Below are positions 11,778 through 23,507 of a stretch of 64,000 nucleotides of DNA, piece after piece. Numbering within the stretch: the first letter of the stretch is position 1; every line of letters starts with the position of its first letter. The DNA comes from Lineus longissimus (lineage: Eukaryota > Nemertea > Pilidiophora > Heteronemertea > Lineidae), in the NCBI RefSeq assembly GCF_910592395.1, contig NC_088309.1, positions 12,776,599 to 12,840,598 on the forward strand, given 5' to 3'. The notes beneath the pieces were generated by a model. That model worked only from the letters and a program-made list of their open reading frames with translations. It searched no databases and was not told the origin of the DNA. The translations under genes were made by a program, and so were the position numbers.

Positions 11778-12797
11778 GGTCAATGATTTTTGGGTCATTT
11801 TCGTAAGCAGCAGGTTCGCGAAACAAGGCATAGAAACACTCTCGCCTAATGGGTGCAACAAAATAGTAAAATGTTTGAGTTTGACCTCAGTCCCCATGAA
11901 AAGTACACCAAGGTCAAAATGTTATGAATATGATGTTCAGCTCGTTCAGATCAATCAACAACATATATTTGAAGCTTACACAATGAAGGATTTCTTGAAA
12001 CATTGGTAAAACTTTAGGGTTGAACTTCCGTGAGCTTGAAGAACAAGTCAAATCAAAAAAAACTATTTTATGTCTCGTAGCCTTATCAGAAGTATCCTTA
12101 TAAAAAATTTCATGATTCTGGCGATCATCGTTCATGGCCACCAAGAGCCCAAAGAGTGCAAGTCAAATTGTGACGACCTTTCGTACATCAAGTCTTGTCA
12201 TAAGACATCGATCACGAAGTTAAAAATTTATAGACTCAATAGTGAGCAAACATGCCACCATTGTTGACAGACGACTACAACGCAAAGCTGAATACGAATA
12301 ATATGTGAAGGATGACATTAGTTCACCCATGGGCACTAAAAAAGCACGGTCGGAAAATAGGACAATGCATGACCAAGAACAAGTAATTTAAAGGAAAAAT
12401 TGTCGAACTCTCTCAGTTATTTTTTAGGTTTGATTCCGCATGGGCTATCGGCCAACACGCGCATACTTTAAAGGGTAGAACCAAGAGAGAAGGTGAATAC
12501 TCACGACTATGTGATGGCCGATGAGTTCAAAGGATTGCCTTGACTTATTGTTTGAAAGCATGTGCACAACGTCATGGATGAAATAACCTGAAATTGGGAA
12601 AGCATCATTTAGGGAATTATCACAGCACTGGTAGGTCTCTTCATTTAAATGGAGACTGCTAAAACAGAGGCTCAAAAGTGAGGTATATTGCAGTCAAGGC
12701 AATAGTCACTTAGGTCAGGTAAAATATCTTGTTGTAAACTGATGTGTTATAATCCAAACTCTATTGACTATTCTACAATTCTATTCTACGGACTTTG
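11778..12797. other. no gene; weak R1/R3-like sequence
   Basis: Decayed repeat text with GTTTGACCTCAGT and GAGCTTGAAGAACAAGTCAAA words (11876-12055). No coding signal. Confidence 0.45.
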
Positions 12798-13391
12798 TGT
12801 TACGTGAACTTTAATTTGTGTTACGTGTCGGGTAATACATACAGCGCGCAGGGAGCATAGGGGCAGACTGATAAATAACACGGAGAAGGCCGCACGAGAC
12901 TTTGGAAAGTAGGCAGAATGAAGGCGGAGTCCTGAAGTCCGAATGTTGAGTCCGAGCAAGCTGAAGGCAGGGGTGACGCGACGTGAGAAAGCCGAACAAA
13001 AGCTCCATGAGGAGGCCGAACGGAAGCTGTGCTAACAGGGACGAAGCGCTGGGTCACAAGACGAGCACGAAGAGAAACGAACGTAAGATACAACTTGTAT
13101 GAATGATTCGAGGAATCACGAGGCGTCAAGTCTGTGTGTGTGCTGAGGTAATGTAATTCGAACTTAGTGAAACAATTGAAACCGTAAAGTCTGCTCCCAT
13201 CGCGAGAACTTATGTCGACACGCGCCGCTACTCAGTTAAAGTCATTTACAATACCCGTATATATGTTATTTTGTGAATTAAACTTGTATATATTATATTT
13301 CCTTTTAAAACCTCGTTCAATTCCTTTATACACTGCATCGATCTAGTGCACAACGCGACAACCCACGGAACTCGCCTTAGAGTTCGTAACA
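12798..13391 (+). repeat. probable solo LTR
   Basis: A segment of about 570-590 bp starts TGTTACG (12798, repeated at 12819) and ends CGTAACA (13385-13391), so its ends are short inverted repeats of the TG...CA type used by LTRs. An ATTAAA-type polyadenylation word and an AT-rich stretch lie at 13277-13305. No internal retroelement ORFs adjoin it and I find no convincing target duplication. Confidence 0.5.
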
Positions 13392-13659
13392 TTATGTAAG
13401 GCTCAGAACATTTCTCTCAACCTTTGTTAGGTTGTTGTAGCCTGTTACTTTACTTCTTGTGTCACTGACACACTGTAACTCATGAGAAATCATCACTTTA
13501 TTGGCTAATAAGAAGCCCTAGGGCCTGGCACTCAGCTGAAATAAATGTGTCAATGGACACAACATAGAAAGTACCTAGTAGGTCACTATCTACCTTGAGT
13601 TTGTTACATATGTAACCAGCTGAATGTTGCAACAGTAATTACATCTGACACTATTCATC

Positions 13660-14052
13660 ACAATGATTTTTTGGACCGAGACAACCCAATTGATGCATGA
13701 TCACAACCCAGTTGACAACCAATAACTGCAGTTTAGACCTTAAATACCGTAATCTGTCAGGTTGAGGCGAATCAGTCCAGTAGATGCATGGTCACAACCC
13801 TAGGGACAACCAGTAAATGTGGTCAATTTCCTTTGAAGTGTAGGTTGTGACAAACCAGTCGGTTGATGCATGGTCACACACAGCCTGGGGGCAACGAGTA
13901 TACAGTCGTTTGTCACAAACCTGCCCAGTAGATGCATGCTTACAAGCTAGGGGCGACCAGTAACTGCAGTTTTGATGTTTACATCAATTCCTCTGATATG
14001 CTGTGACAAAGCATTCCACATGGTCACAACATACAGCATAGGGACAACAAGT
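13660..14052. repeat. degenerate tandem repeat, ~80-95 bp unit, about five copies
   Basis: The words GATGCATGGTCACAACC and GGGACAACCAGTA recur at spaced intervals with much divergence. No coding frame persists. Confidence 0.7.
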
Positions 14053-14055
14053 ATA

Positions 14056-14181
14056 CAATGGGTGATATGAATAAAGGCTAGCAAATGCTTTTACTTCAAT
14101 TTTGTACAGAAAGGCCTAGTGTAAATGTACATGGAGTTTTAGATAAAAGCATTTACTACTCTTTATTCATATCACCCAATG
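14056..14181. mobile_element. small hairpin MITE
   Basis: Arms of about 38 bp (14056-14093 and 14144-14181) starting CAATGGGTGATATGAATAAA are inverted copies with a few mismatches around a short AT-rich loop. A clear target duplication is not seen. Confidence 0.7.
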
Positions 14182-14479
14182 TCAGGACTTAGTCCAAGGG
14201 GTATGATTGGTATTCAGCACCGATAGAGTAAAAACTTTACAGATCCAATGATATTTTTTCAATTCAATTTGCAACATGCTGTTTTCTTAATTCACTCTAT
14301 TTTGTGGTTAGTACTACAAATGTACTAATACTTAACACTGGATGGAATCGTCCCGCTATTCCGATCCGTACTCAAGACAATGGGCCCTGCCCCCGCTGGT
14401 GGTACCTGCTATCAAATCCTCCGTGATTCTGGCTGTCACTAAACTGGTTCTGAAGTTATGGGGTGGAGAAGAAAGATGG

Positions 14480-14840
14480 CAGCCTGGCAGCCAAACTGAA
14501 TTTCTTGTCGGGTCATAAATCGACAAGGAAGCTCCAATTTACACCATTTGACCTCTGTGCCCTTGAAAAGTAGATAAAATCAAAGCCCATGTGATATGTG
14601 ATGTATCCTTGCTAGGAGAACCTACCGTAAGTTCTTTTATCGAAAAAGAATTATTTATAAGCGACTTTGTTTGTTTTCACATATCGCTGGTGGCAAGAGA
14701 CAGAGTCGGATCAAAATTTCAAGGGTGTTGTAGAGTACCAAACATGAACCAAAGTTTCCAGTTGGTACATTGAACTGTCTAGGAGGAGATATATCACTTT
14801 CGGACAGACTGACATAAGGACTGACGGCGAACAGTAATAC
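14480..14840 (+). mobile_element. family R1 fragment
   Basis: Contains GACCTCTGTGCCCTTGAAAA, GATGTATCCTTGCTAGGAG and a GAAAGATGGCAGCCTGGCAG block, but neither the 5' nor the 3' hairpin. Confidence 0.65.
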
Positions 14841-15807
14841 AATATCTGCCCACTATTTTGGAAAATTGATGAGGGTGGTTGTCAAACTTAGTAGGTTTGT
14901 GTGTTTTGAAAAGGGTTTGTTAAAGGTGGACTATAGGCAGGAACTGAGGGGGAAAATTTGTGGTCTTATCTCTTTCAGCCCGCAAGCCGTACATACACGG
15001 TCCGCCATGTTTGATTTGACAGCCGCAAACCGTATACTCACGGTTTTTCAAATTCAAATTTCCTCCACTGTCACATGATGCCTTTACCTTAAATACACTT
15101 GTGGTGACTCAAGCAACATATGACAATGTGTTGAAGATCTTTTCAATTGAATGTATTTTGATTGGCAGTTAGCAGATGGCAGTGCAATCTGTGCGATCGT
15201 CTGCTGATTTTGAAAGTCGGATTTCCTGAAATTCGCCTCAGTTTTCAAATCAAACCGTACGAAACGAGTTACAGGCTGAAAGAGGCAATGTGACTGATAT
15301 GTACAGTCCTTCCAGAAAGTAAATGTCCGCCGTATCAGTTGTATTTGGATGCACCTAATTCCATCCCTTCATTATGTAACAAACATTTCAAAAAAGGTCC
15401 AAAAATCGCTGTTTTTATTTCACGTGCCTTTTCAAAAATTCAAATGAGTCCATGAACTGTGCTTTATGACCATCATTTTTTGGCACTTGCAATTCCATAG
15501 AGTGTGTTCGATAGTCATGACAAATGCACATTTTTGCACAGGATTTTTATGTTGTTTTTTTGTTAACTCTCCCATAACCTTTGATAAAGACCCCCAATCC
15601 TTGATGTATAAGCTGAGTAGGCCATAAAGACCCTGACTGACTGCATTGCTGACTATGAGGGGTTTTCTCAAAGGTCACCAGCTGTCTGAAAAAAAAATCA
15701 CCTGTAGCGAGCTTAAACTAATCTTCAAATGAAAGAATTTAGCAGGAATTTTCTAGTAATGAAAGCCAAAAAACCTTTGTTGCATCATAGTTCACCCATA
15801 CATTGTG
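14841..15807. other. no gene recognised
   Basis: Short ORFs on both strands without recognisable domains. The word CCGTACATACACGG and its near relatives recur around 14990 and 15030. Confidence 0.4.
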
Positions 15808-16936
15808 AATGAAATGGCCAGGGCCATTGTGCTCACCTCATGTGGAGGAAAGATGGATAAAGAGCATGGTATTGTGTCATGTAGTGTTAGGTTTGATGTA
15901 GGTCCAAGCAATTACAATTTCCCCAAAATGGCCAATTTACAGTACATTCGACCTCTGTGACCTTGAAAAGTAGGTCAAATCAAAGAAGACCTGGGTGACA
16001 CATTGAATGGTTGTTAGAATTAGATGTACCTATGATATAAAATTGGTGCCAATCGGGCAAGTCATTACTAGGAATAATGGCATTTTGAAGAATTTAGGAT
16101 TTGGCCCCCTCCCTGGAGGCCAAACGGCACATCAGATCGCACCAAACTTCGGTACCTGAGATCACCTGACCAAGGGGTACATGTGTACTTAATTTGTGAT
16201 CAATAGTCATTGCAGTTAAGAAACGTGCCATAGTTACAGCCTGACAGCGAATTTATGCCCTTTGACCTCTGTGACCTTGACAAGAAGGTCAAATTAAAAA
16301 CCTGTGTGACATATACTGTATGGTGGTTAGATGTACCCATGATATCAAATTGGTGGCAATCGGGCAAGAAGTTAAGGAATAATCACATTTTTAAGGTTTT
16401 TGGATTTTGCTCCCTGGTGGTCAAGTGGTGAATCATATTGGACCAAACTTCGGTCCCTGAGATCACCTGACTAAGGGGTAAATGTGTACCAAATTTGGTA
16501 TCAATAGTCATTGCAGTTTAGAAACGTGCCATGGTTACATCCTAAGGGCCAATTTACACCATTTGACCTCTGTGACCTTGAAAAGGAGGTCAAATCAAAA
16601 ACCCGGAGGATATATGATGCACCTTTGCTAGAAGTACCTACCATATTTTTTTCAAAATTTCCCGACTACTATTAAGGGAGATATTGCATATTTTCACTTT
16701 TAACGTTTGGCCCCCTGGTGGCCAAACCATGAAACGAATCGGATCGAAACTTGGTCTCCAAGGTGTCATTACATTAGGGTACATGTGTACCAAGTTTCAA
16801 CTCAATAGCTCTAACAGTTACGAAACGTGCCCTGCTAACGGACGACGGACGACGACGGACGACGACGACGACGACGACGACGGACGACAGACGCCACGGT
16901 ATGGGATAAGCTCACCTCTGCTAAGAGGTGAGCTAG
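15808..16936 (+). mobile_element. family R1, most complete copy
   Basis: The 5' end has a GGCCAGGGCC palindrome followed by GTGCTCACCTC. Three core units follow, each with GACCTCTGTGACCTTGA, a GATGTACC word, TTGG(C)CCCCTGG and AAGAAACGTGCC. Next comes a GAC microsatellite (about 16840-16885), then the hairpin at 16909-16934 whose last bases run into CTAG (16933-16936). GCTCACCTC near the 5' end and GAGGTGAGC at the 3' end form a subterminal inverted pair. Core tandem repeats, subterminal inverted repeats, a 3' hairpin and a CTAG end are the plan of DINE-1/HINE-type non-autonomous Helentrons. The assignment is by structure only. Confidence 0.75.
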
Positions 16937-17438
16937 AAAGAACAAAAATAAAATAAAAGTTACTTTTTGGACATTTTTAAAATTACCTGTTACATAATGA
17001 AGAGACAGGATTAGTTGGGTGCAAATACAACAGATACATGACCAACTGGATATACCATTCTCTGCTGAAAACCGCATTCAATTGTCTTATTCTATCTCTG
17101 TGATATCAAAAAAACACCTGAGGACATTTACTTTCTTGAAGGACTGTACAGTTCGAGGATGGGGACTGGGTTGACCATGTGTAGTTTAGATGTCATACGC
17201 ACGCAGCTGAGAGTGTGTGGGGCAAGAATTTCGGGGATAATTTTGCGTACAGTGTATGTTTTCCTGTAGATTTCTAAGATTTTTGGCAAATTTTTGGGGT
17301 GTTACAGTTCCCCATGACCTTCATCATCTTCATTGCCTATAGCCTTGCAGTCATTCTCCTCCATGATAAGACTTTTCCAACATGGTATATACCACCCCTC
17401 CCAAGGGGGACAGCTACTAGAGCCTTTTTAAAGACCAC
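16937..17438. other. no gene recognised
   Basis: AT-rich unique-looking sequence; nothing supported. Confidence 0.45.
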
Positions 17439-17604
17439 GGGCCGAATTTACAAAGGGTGTTTAGCTTAAAACAGCGTTTAATGTCTGAATAGACAGAGTC
17501 AGGGCCTTGCAGGGTTTCTTCATGAAAACCGCATTAGGCCCTGAAACTGATTATGTAGAATTTACACGCGTCTAACTATTAAACACCCTTCGTAAATTCG
17601 GCCC
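17439..17604. mobile_element. 166-bp MITE, copy 1, 3-bp target duplication CAC
   Basis: Inverted ends start GGGCCGAATTTAC and continue GAAGGGTGTTTA-like. CAC flanks both sides (17436-17438 and 17605-17607). A near-identical copy of the same length lies in the opposite orientation at 26918-27083. The 3-bp duplication and GGGCC ends point to a PIF/Harbinger-type MITE. Confidence 0.85.
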
Positions 17605-17804
17605 CACGTGTTTGAAGTAAGACTGAGAAGTGAGACGTCTTCAAATTCGTTTCAAACGTCAACATTTTGTGAAACGGCAACGAGAAAAAAATAATAATAA
17701 CCAATCACAAGAGTCTTATCTAGACATCTCACTTGGAGTATTGAGTGGATGGTGGACTTATACCAATGATTTTGAGGTCATTTTAACCCTTCTAACTTAT
17801 AGTA

Positions 17805-17992
17805 GTAATGATAATAATGTTGGGTTCTTATATAGCACATTTCCATGGTTTCTCAATGCGCTTTTGGGACCAAGCAGCTACTAAGTGCTCAATCGAAACT
17901 TGACCATTAGGAAGTTTCTAAGCGGCGCCTTAGCCGGGAATCGAACCCGAGACCTCCTTAAGACCGATGCTCTACCACCTATGCTTCCATAA
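17805..17992 (-). mobile_element. tRNA-derived SINE
   Basis: Reading on the minus strand from about 17992, an A-box-like TAGGTGGTAGAGC is followed by a B box GGTTCGATTCC within a tRNA-like head. A tRNA-unrelated body follows, then a TGTGCTATATAAGAACCC tail and a degenerate ATT repeat. The acceptor arms do not pair cleanly, so this is a retroposon and not a working tRNA. Confidence 0.75.
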
Positions 17993-18149
17993 CTAATGCT
18001 ATCATCACTCCACGCAGAACAAAATTAGCTGATGTGTGAGCAGTATATAACTGTGCAACTATGACATCAAAGCGCAGGCTTCTTCATAATTGCATACTCT
18101 ACACATACGGTGAATTTCAATATGGTATATGAAGTACAGAGCTAGTCTT

Positions 18150-19140
18150 TCAAGAATCAAATATCTCATTAAATTGGAGTACATGTTATGACATTTTATC
18201 ATATCATTATCTAGCAGTCCCACTTTTTAATGAGCCTTGCTGAATCTCTAACTTGAAATGCTCATAACTTTTTCAATTTTGAGATATTTTCATGAAGTAA
18301 CTTTGTGCTCATGAGGGAATCATTTAGTTGCAGATGAAATGACATATGGAGGTTAAATTGACTTTAAGATATGACAAAATATGGCACTGTCAATTACACT
18401 TTTAGAGTTTGACCTCTGTGAACTTGATAAACTAGGTCACAATTCACCTAAATTTGGTCAACTTGTACAGATGCCCAATAGGTGTCTCCATATACAATTT
18501 GAAGCATCTCAGACAAATAGTAGTGAAACGTATCAACTTCAGTGGAATTTTAGAGTTTGACCTTTCTGACCTTGGGAACTAGGTCATGGTCAAAATGTTA
18601 TACACTCTATGTCAATCTTGATCATATCGAATAATGATGCACCTTTGAGGATCACACAGTCACAAAGACTTTAAAATGGCAAAATATGATTTCCAAGGTG
18701 GTCACCTACTATATTTTTAAAAAAGAAAGAAAATGTAAGAAACAAGTGAAAAAGAAGTTACAAGAGCGGGAAATTCAAATCAAGTTAAAACAAGGTCAAT
18801 CCAAATTTTTGCTAACCAACTGGTAGTATCCATCAAAACTATTCCAATTTTATATTGAAACCTACTTGCATGCAGTCTTCCTCAACTTTACCATTGGAAT
18901 AAAGGGGCAAAAAAACTATTTGTAATTTATGCCTTTAGTCCCTGGTGGGCAGAATTTAAGTCAAACTAGCTAAATTTTCTGTCAGGGGCATTTCATTGGC
19001 TGCTCTTCCTCATGGCAAGTTTTGAAGTGCCTAGGTCTTACGATTACAAAACCTGCCCGCATGTTGACGGATGGGTGGGACGGACGCAATTCTGAATAGT
19101 TATTTTACCAGCTCAGCTGACAAAATTCAGCTGAGCTAAT
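18150..19140 (+). mobile_element. family R3 copy
   Basis: 18318-18665 matches 31868-32225 over about 350 bp, with blocks TTTGACCTCTGTGAACTTGA, GATGCCCAATAGGTGTCT and GTTATACACTCTATGTCAAT. The copy ends in the hairpin at 19110-19137 (11-bp arms AGCTCAGCTGA and TCAGCTGAGCT, loop of six), followed by CTAAT. It shares the TGACCT-rich word set with R1 but has a different end hairpin. Confidence 0.7.
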
Positions 19141-19794
19141 AATATATAATAAAATACATCTAGAGTGCACTAAATGCATGTTTATTGTAACTTTTTATGG
19201 GTATGTCCCAAATGATGTGACTGAGAGACCTATGTGCTGGCAACAGTCCAAGCAAAGCCATTTTATAACAGGTCTGCTGACACCATTTAAACACTCTTTA
19301 AACCCATGGACTGTGAGAATAGTGTTGATCACCTGTTTTCAGGCCACATGTATTATGACCTAATACCATGCTTACACAACAACACATGAGTTCATTATAT
19401 ACATCCCATAATGTGTGACTGGATGTCCTAGTTATATTGTTAAGTGCATAGGCCTTCATTCATGTTTTGATAGTAACAGAGCAAGCAATGTCCGCATAGA
19501 TTAGAGAATCTTGTCAGCCATAACATAGTCATCATTTATGTATGGCACTTTTCTTAAGGGGAAGAGATACAGGGTGACTTTTTACAATTCTGCAACCCAA
19601 ATCAAGAAATAAAATGAAAACTTTTGTTCCCTAACTTATATCAAGTATCAATTTGGGGTCAGTAAACAATGTGGAAGGTACGAGACTGTCTTTCAGGTTC
19701 ACAAATCTTCCTAACAATGAGAAACAAAGGAATTTTTTGGTGCAAGGAATAAGCAAACCTGTTGATTTTTCTCTGCCAAAAAAATTATCAATAT
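19141..19794. other. no gene recognised
   Basis: Short isolated ORFs only. Confidence 0.4.
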
Positions 19795-20320
19795 GTGAAT
19801 AAGGGTCATTGGACTAAATTTACATCATTGAAAACAAGTCACTAATAAGCGTGATATTGCACTTTGTACCTTTTTTAGTTTTGGTCCCTGGTGGCCAAGT
19901 CGAGAATCAGATTGGGCCGAAATTCAGTGTCAGAGGTTACCTGATTTAGGAAGTCATGTGTACTAAATTTCAAGTTCATAGCTTCAGCGGTTGAGAAATG
20001 ACCAATTCATGCCATTTGACCTCTGCGACCTTGAAAATTCGGTCAAATCAAAAACCTGTATGATATGTGATGTATCCTTGCTAGGAGTACCTGCCATAAA
20101 TCATTTAGAGAAGGTGACTCACTTATAAGTCTAGAATCAGATTGGACCGAAAGTCAGAGTCAGAGGTCACCTGACCTGGGGGGTTACTTTTACAAAGATT
20201 CAAGTACATAGCCCTAGCGGTTAAGAAACGTGCCACTGTTTTTGAAACAGGATACAGACAACGACGAAGACGGACAACGGACACTGCGGTGTTGTAAAGA
20301 CTAACCTAAGGTGAACCAAA
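19795..20320 (+). mobile_element. family R1 fragment
   Basis: Two partial core units with GACCTCTGCGACCTTGAAAA and GAAACGTGCCAC, and a GAC-rich tail that ends at AAGGTGAACCAAAAAA. The 5' hairpin is missing. Confidence 0.7.
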
Positions 20321-20889
20321 AAAAACCTATGGTTTATGAGTAATGGTGATTTTATTTAGTTTTTTTCAGTTTCTTCCATGGCTAAATGCCCATCTTTGCT
20401 GTGAGGTTTTGTCCCCACCTCACACTATCAAAAATGCTGGTAGGCCTAATTTAGCTACAAGTGGCATAAGCTTTGCAAACCACCTATGAATGGAAAAGTA
20501 AGTAAGCAAGCAACATTCTTTATTTCATTTCATGTTTTAGGTTTCAGACTTGTTAAAATTTAGAAAAATTCACCCAGTATCTCTGCCCCTTAACTGCACT
20601 GGCCATTGGTCTCACATGTATGGTATGTATGGTACCCATAGAGTAAGACAGGTGATCTCTGGGCCCGAAGTTTGGTTCTTCGATCTGATTCACTGCTTGG
20701 TCAGCAGGGGGCTAAATCTGAACACCTTAAAAATGTGATTATTTCTTTACTACTTGCCTGATTGCCACCAATCTGATATCTTGGGTACATCCAACTACAA
20801 TGCACAGTATTATGTTACATGAGTTTTTAATTGGACCTACTTTTCAAGGTCATAGAGGTTAAATGGCAAAAAATTTTCATTTCGCTATG
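20321..20889. other. no gene recognised
   Basis: Short ORFs and a small R1-like word near 20840. The inferred outer edge of the composite element lies at about 20890. Confidence 0.4.
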
Positions 20890-20940
20890 TACTACAGCAC
20901 ACAACCAACAACAGGAAGCAAGCTATTTCTCAGCTGACAC

Positions 20941-21612
20941 CATATTGAACAGTTCCCAGTGCCTGCCATGAGAAAAATCCACGGGCACCATCAGTCACTC
21001 CCGCAACCCTTTCCACGGGCACTATTTTTTCACTCCCGCCAGCTGTCCAGCGGGCGGGCCATGCCAGTAAACGGGCGCGATCACGCCCGCGCCCATGATC
21101 ACGCCTGCACCCGCAAACTACTGCCAGGAAATGGGCGCGATCACGCCTGCGGCCGCATGAGATGCCTGTAAACAATTCCAGAGTAAAAAAAATTCCGGGC
21201 ACGTCGCAGGAATAAGTCATGCTGCCCGTCGGGCATGGCAATTAATTACATTATGAACAAGGAATTTAGACAAAAAACTAGTTTTATCTGCTAAGCACTT
21301 TTTGCAGCCAACTCCCGGTGAAGAAACATTCTCAAAATGCCTACAATCCACTTTGTAATGCTTAGTTCCATCCTGATTCGATATGCCATTTCCGCACACT
21401 GCAGCAACCGCCAACTATAGCGAAGTGTACAGCCTGGCGTGTACCCAGGGAATCGGGCTGGGAATCGGCGGGCGTTATCGCGCCAGTGTTTTTTTATGAC
21501 GAGCGGCACACGCCCCTCAAGTGTCCGGCGGGCGTTATGGATAGCGCTCGTGCGGAGTAGTTTACGGGCGTTTGCGGGCGCGATCGCGCCCGTTTCCTGG
21601 CATGGACTGAGT
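20941..21612 (-). mobile_element. GC-rich dispersed repeat 'A', copy nested in the left arm
   Basis: Shares both ends with 55553-56093 in opposite orientation: one end reads GCCAGGAAAnGGGCG, the other GATTTTTCTCATGGYAGGCA. The interior has several copies of a palindrome-like GGGCGCGATCRCGCCCG word centred on GATC (21073, 21134, 21577). The middle differs between copies. Similar words AGTTCC(C)AGTG lie just outside each end and could be a target duplication. ORFs here are GC-driven by-products. Confidence 0.75.
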
Positions 21613-21808
21613 TCCAGTGATGAAACTTTCCAGAGATGCAATCTGAAATCAGTACAAAATGTTCAGACCGAAAAAAGTCTGAACACAGCTTAATCATTGG
21701 CCTCTTGACTGTATCACCAAGCATGGGTACACAACTATTGACCAAACTATTCGTAGCTTTACAAGATAAATTGACCAAAATAACCTTAAAGACATAATCT
21801 CCTGAAAA
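21613..21808. repeat. left inverted arm of the composite element
   Basis: Pairs with 25121-25468 on the opposite strand. Identity is high at its two ends and low in the middle, where the right arm carries extra sequence. Confidence 0.75.
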
Positions 21809-21965
21809 TTTCCCAGCCCCAGTTAAGCACACCTGTGCTTAGAACATTCATTCATGAATCATAATCCATCACGGTTTTCTTAATAAAACATCGGTATTAC
21901 TATAAAAACAGCACTTTAATCAGCCTTATTTCGACCCGCCGCAAAACACGAATGTCGCCGTCTTA

Positions 21966-22011
21966 ATTGGGTCACAGGATTATAAATAGCTGTGACGTAG
22001 GCTAAGGAACC
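21966..22011 (+). promoter_or_regulatory. core promoter of the first P2X7-type gene
   Basis: In order: an inverted CCAAT box (ATTGG, 21966-21970), a TATA box (TATAAATAG, 21981-21989) and a CRE-like TGACGTAGGCTAAGGAACC (21993-22011), 70-115 bases before the ATG. The last 19-mer recurs with one change in front of the THAP gene on the other strand (24929-24947). Confidence 0.65.
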
Positions 22012-22080
22012 TGCTAAGGCGACCTACTTATATGTAAACACAGAAAGCACACGTCAGTACACGCTAGTAAACACAACGCG

Positions 22081-23314
22081 ATGGATAGCAGCAGCGATTC
22101 TTCAGATTTCTTTGATTATTCATCGGATAGTGACGATGGAAACTTTTTTCAAGAAGAAAACGATGAAGGAGCTGGTCCTGGTGGCTTCAATCATTACGAA
22201 TTCGCCGGGGCAGAGCAGTACAGGTTCGAGCCTGATGCTCCTGTGCCAGCAGCCGCCGCAAATGATGCCGCCCCCGCTAACCCCGACGGGGAAATGGACA
22301 TTAACGACGTGGACACTTGGTGAGTTCAATGTTTACGCTCAGTTTTAGTATCCTAACGAGAAGAGGTGTCAATTGTCTGACTCATAGGTAAATTGACTCC
22401 AATTTCACGCCGTTTCTGCTACATTGTTGAACGTAAACATCACTACGATGAATCAGCTGATCGGTGGGGGGCGTGTCATCCCGTCATTTCTCTCCTGGCA
22501 TTTTGATTTTGCTTTCAGCCATTTCAGTTTAAAACTGGACCCTCGACGTCAATAACGGGATTAACAAGCAGCTAAAGTTAACTTCTTCCCTTATTTCAGC
22601 AGTGCGCAGTATATCCCAGACCTGGGATCTTTGAATTACCCTACAGGACCCCAAATGACCTGTACCCCTCTTTTGCTCCAGACACCAGTCAAGTGCCTGT
22701 GAAACAAAACACAGGGACCTGAGGGGTAATATCAGGGTCATTTTGGGGTCCTGGGGGGTAATTCAAAGATATCTGTGTTTTGTTTAGCCAGACTTAATCT
22801 TTAATTTAACATTAAATATTCATGGGAAAATGCAATTTCTCTTTGCAGGTGTACATGTGGGAACTGTCAGGTTTTGCCCAAGAGGATCGAATGCTCCTGC
22901 TGTCGGTCCATCGATCATTACTTGGCGAGGATGGAGAAGGCCAGAGGTCCGGTTCCAAGGTGCATAACAGACCACAAAGGATTCGAACGTGTGTGTCTTG
23001 ACGAGGACGTCCTGGAGACTGCCTGGTTCGGCTATAGGCAGCATTATGGGAAGAAGGGCAGAGAAGTTCGGCCACTGCACAAGCAGCAGAGACACTGTGC
23101 CTACCGACAGTTGGTCTGTTGGGTGTATTCATATCTAGGAAAGGAGATTCGAGTGCGACTCCCTTCTTGTGCCGTCTCAAAAATCAGGGCATTCTTTCCA
23201 CCCCCAGAACTTGAGGATGCAGCAGTTGATGAGTGGCAGAATGAAGGTGAATATACTCAAAATGTGTCAAGTAACATCTTGCTTTGCCACTCCGAGAAGT
23301 GCAAGTGCAACTGA
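22081..23314 (+). CDS. P2X7-type zinc-binding domain protein, two exons, 234 aa
   Basis: Exons 22081-22319 and 22849-23314; the intron has GTGAGT and TTTGCAG ends and splits a Trp codon. The first 80 residues are an acidic, Ser/Asp-rich disordered arm with a YRFEPD motif. The second exon is the cysteine-rich domain: WCTCGNC, then ECSCC, a CITDHKGF..VCLDEDVLETAW block, and CAYRQLVCWVYSYLGKEIRVRLPSC. This layout matches the C-terminal 'ballast' domain of vertebrate P2X7, which binds zinc. Stand-alone proteins of this kind are widespread in invertebrates, and vertebrate P2X7 is thought to have gained the domain by gene fusion. No transmembrane segment or ATP-binding ectodomain is present, so this is not a P2X channel. 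The function of the stand-alone proteins is not established. The gene faces the THAP gene tail to tail. Confidence 0.88.
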
Positions 23315-23467
23315 TTTTCTGGTGCATACCAGCATGAAACACAAACGTGAACACAACTCCTGCTTTCCAAGTTCATTTATGTATTCTGAAATTAACAGAA
23401 CACACTGTTTTATTATGAAACAAGATAATACCAGATACCAAATGAAAATTTGAGCACAACTCCTGCT

Positions 23468-23473
23468 TTTATT
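23468..23473 (-). terminator. polyadenylation signal of the THAP gene
   Basis: AATAAA on the minus strand, 35 bases past the THAP stop codon. It points toward the end of the P2X7-type gene, whose stop lies about 155 bases further on, so the two 3' ends probably meet or overlap. Confidence 0.6.
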
Positions 23474-23507
23474 GAAAATACAGGGATTACAATTCTATCT
23501 AATGAAT

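Noticed and set aside
12811-13129. Overlapping minus-strand ORFs.
   Set aside because: They lie inside the probable LTR in two competing frames with no homology.
16684-16956. ORF with an aspartate run on the plus strand and an arginine run on the minus strand.
   Set aside because: Produced by the GAC microsatellite in the R1 tail.
17925-17992. tRNA gene.
   Set aside because: A- and B-box words are present but the acceptor arm does not pair, and a SINE body and tail follow.
20930-21832. Several 65-116-residue ORFs in both directions.
   Set aside because: They follow the GC-rich repeat and its palindromes; the second copy at 55.5 kb gives equivalent mirrored frames.
22081-23314. P2X receptor channel.
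   Set aside because: Only the ballast-type cysteine domain is present; there are no transmembrane segments or ATP-binding ectodomain here or nearby.
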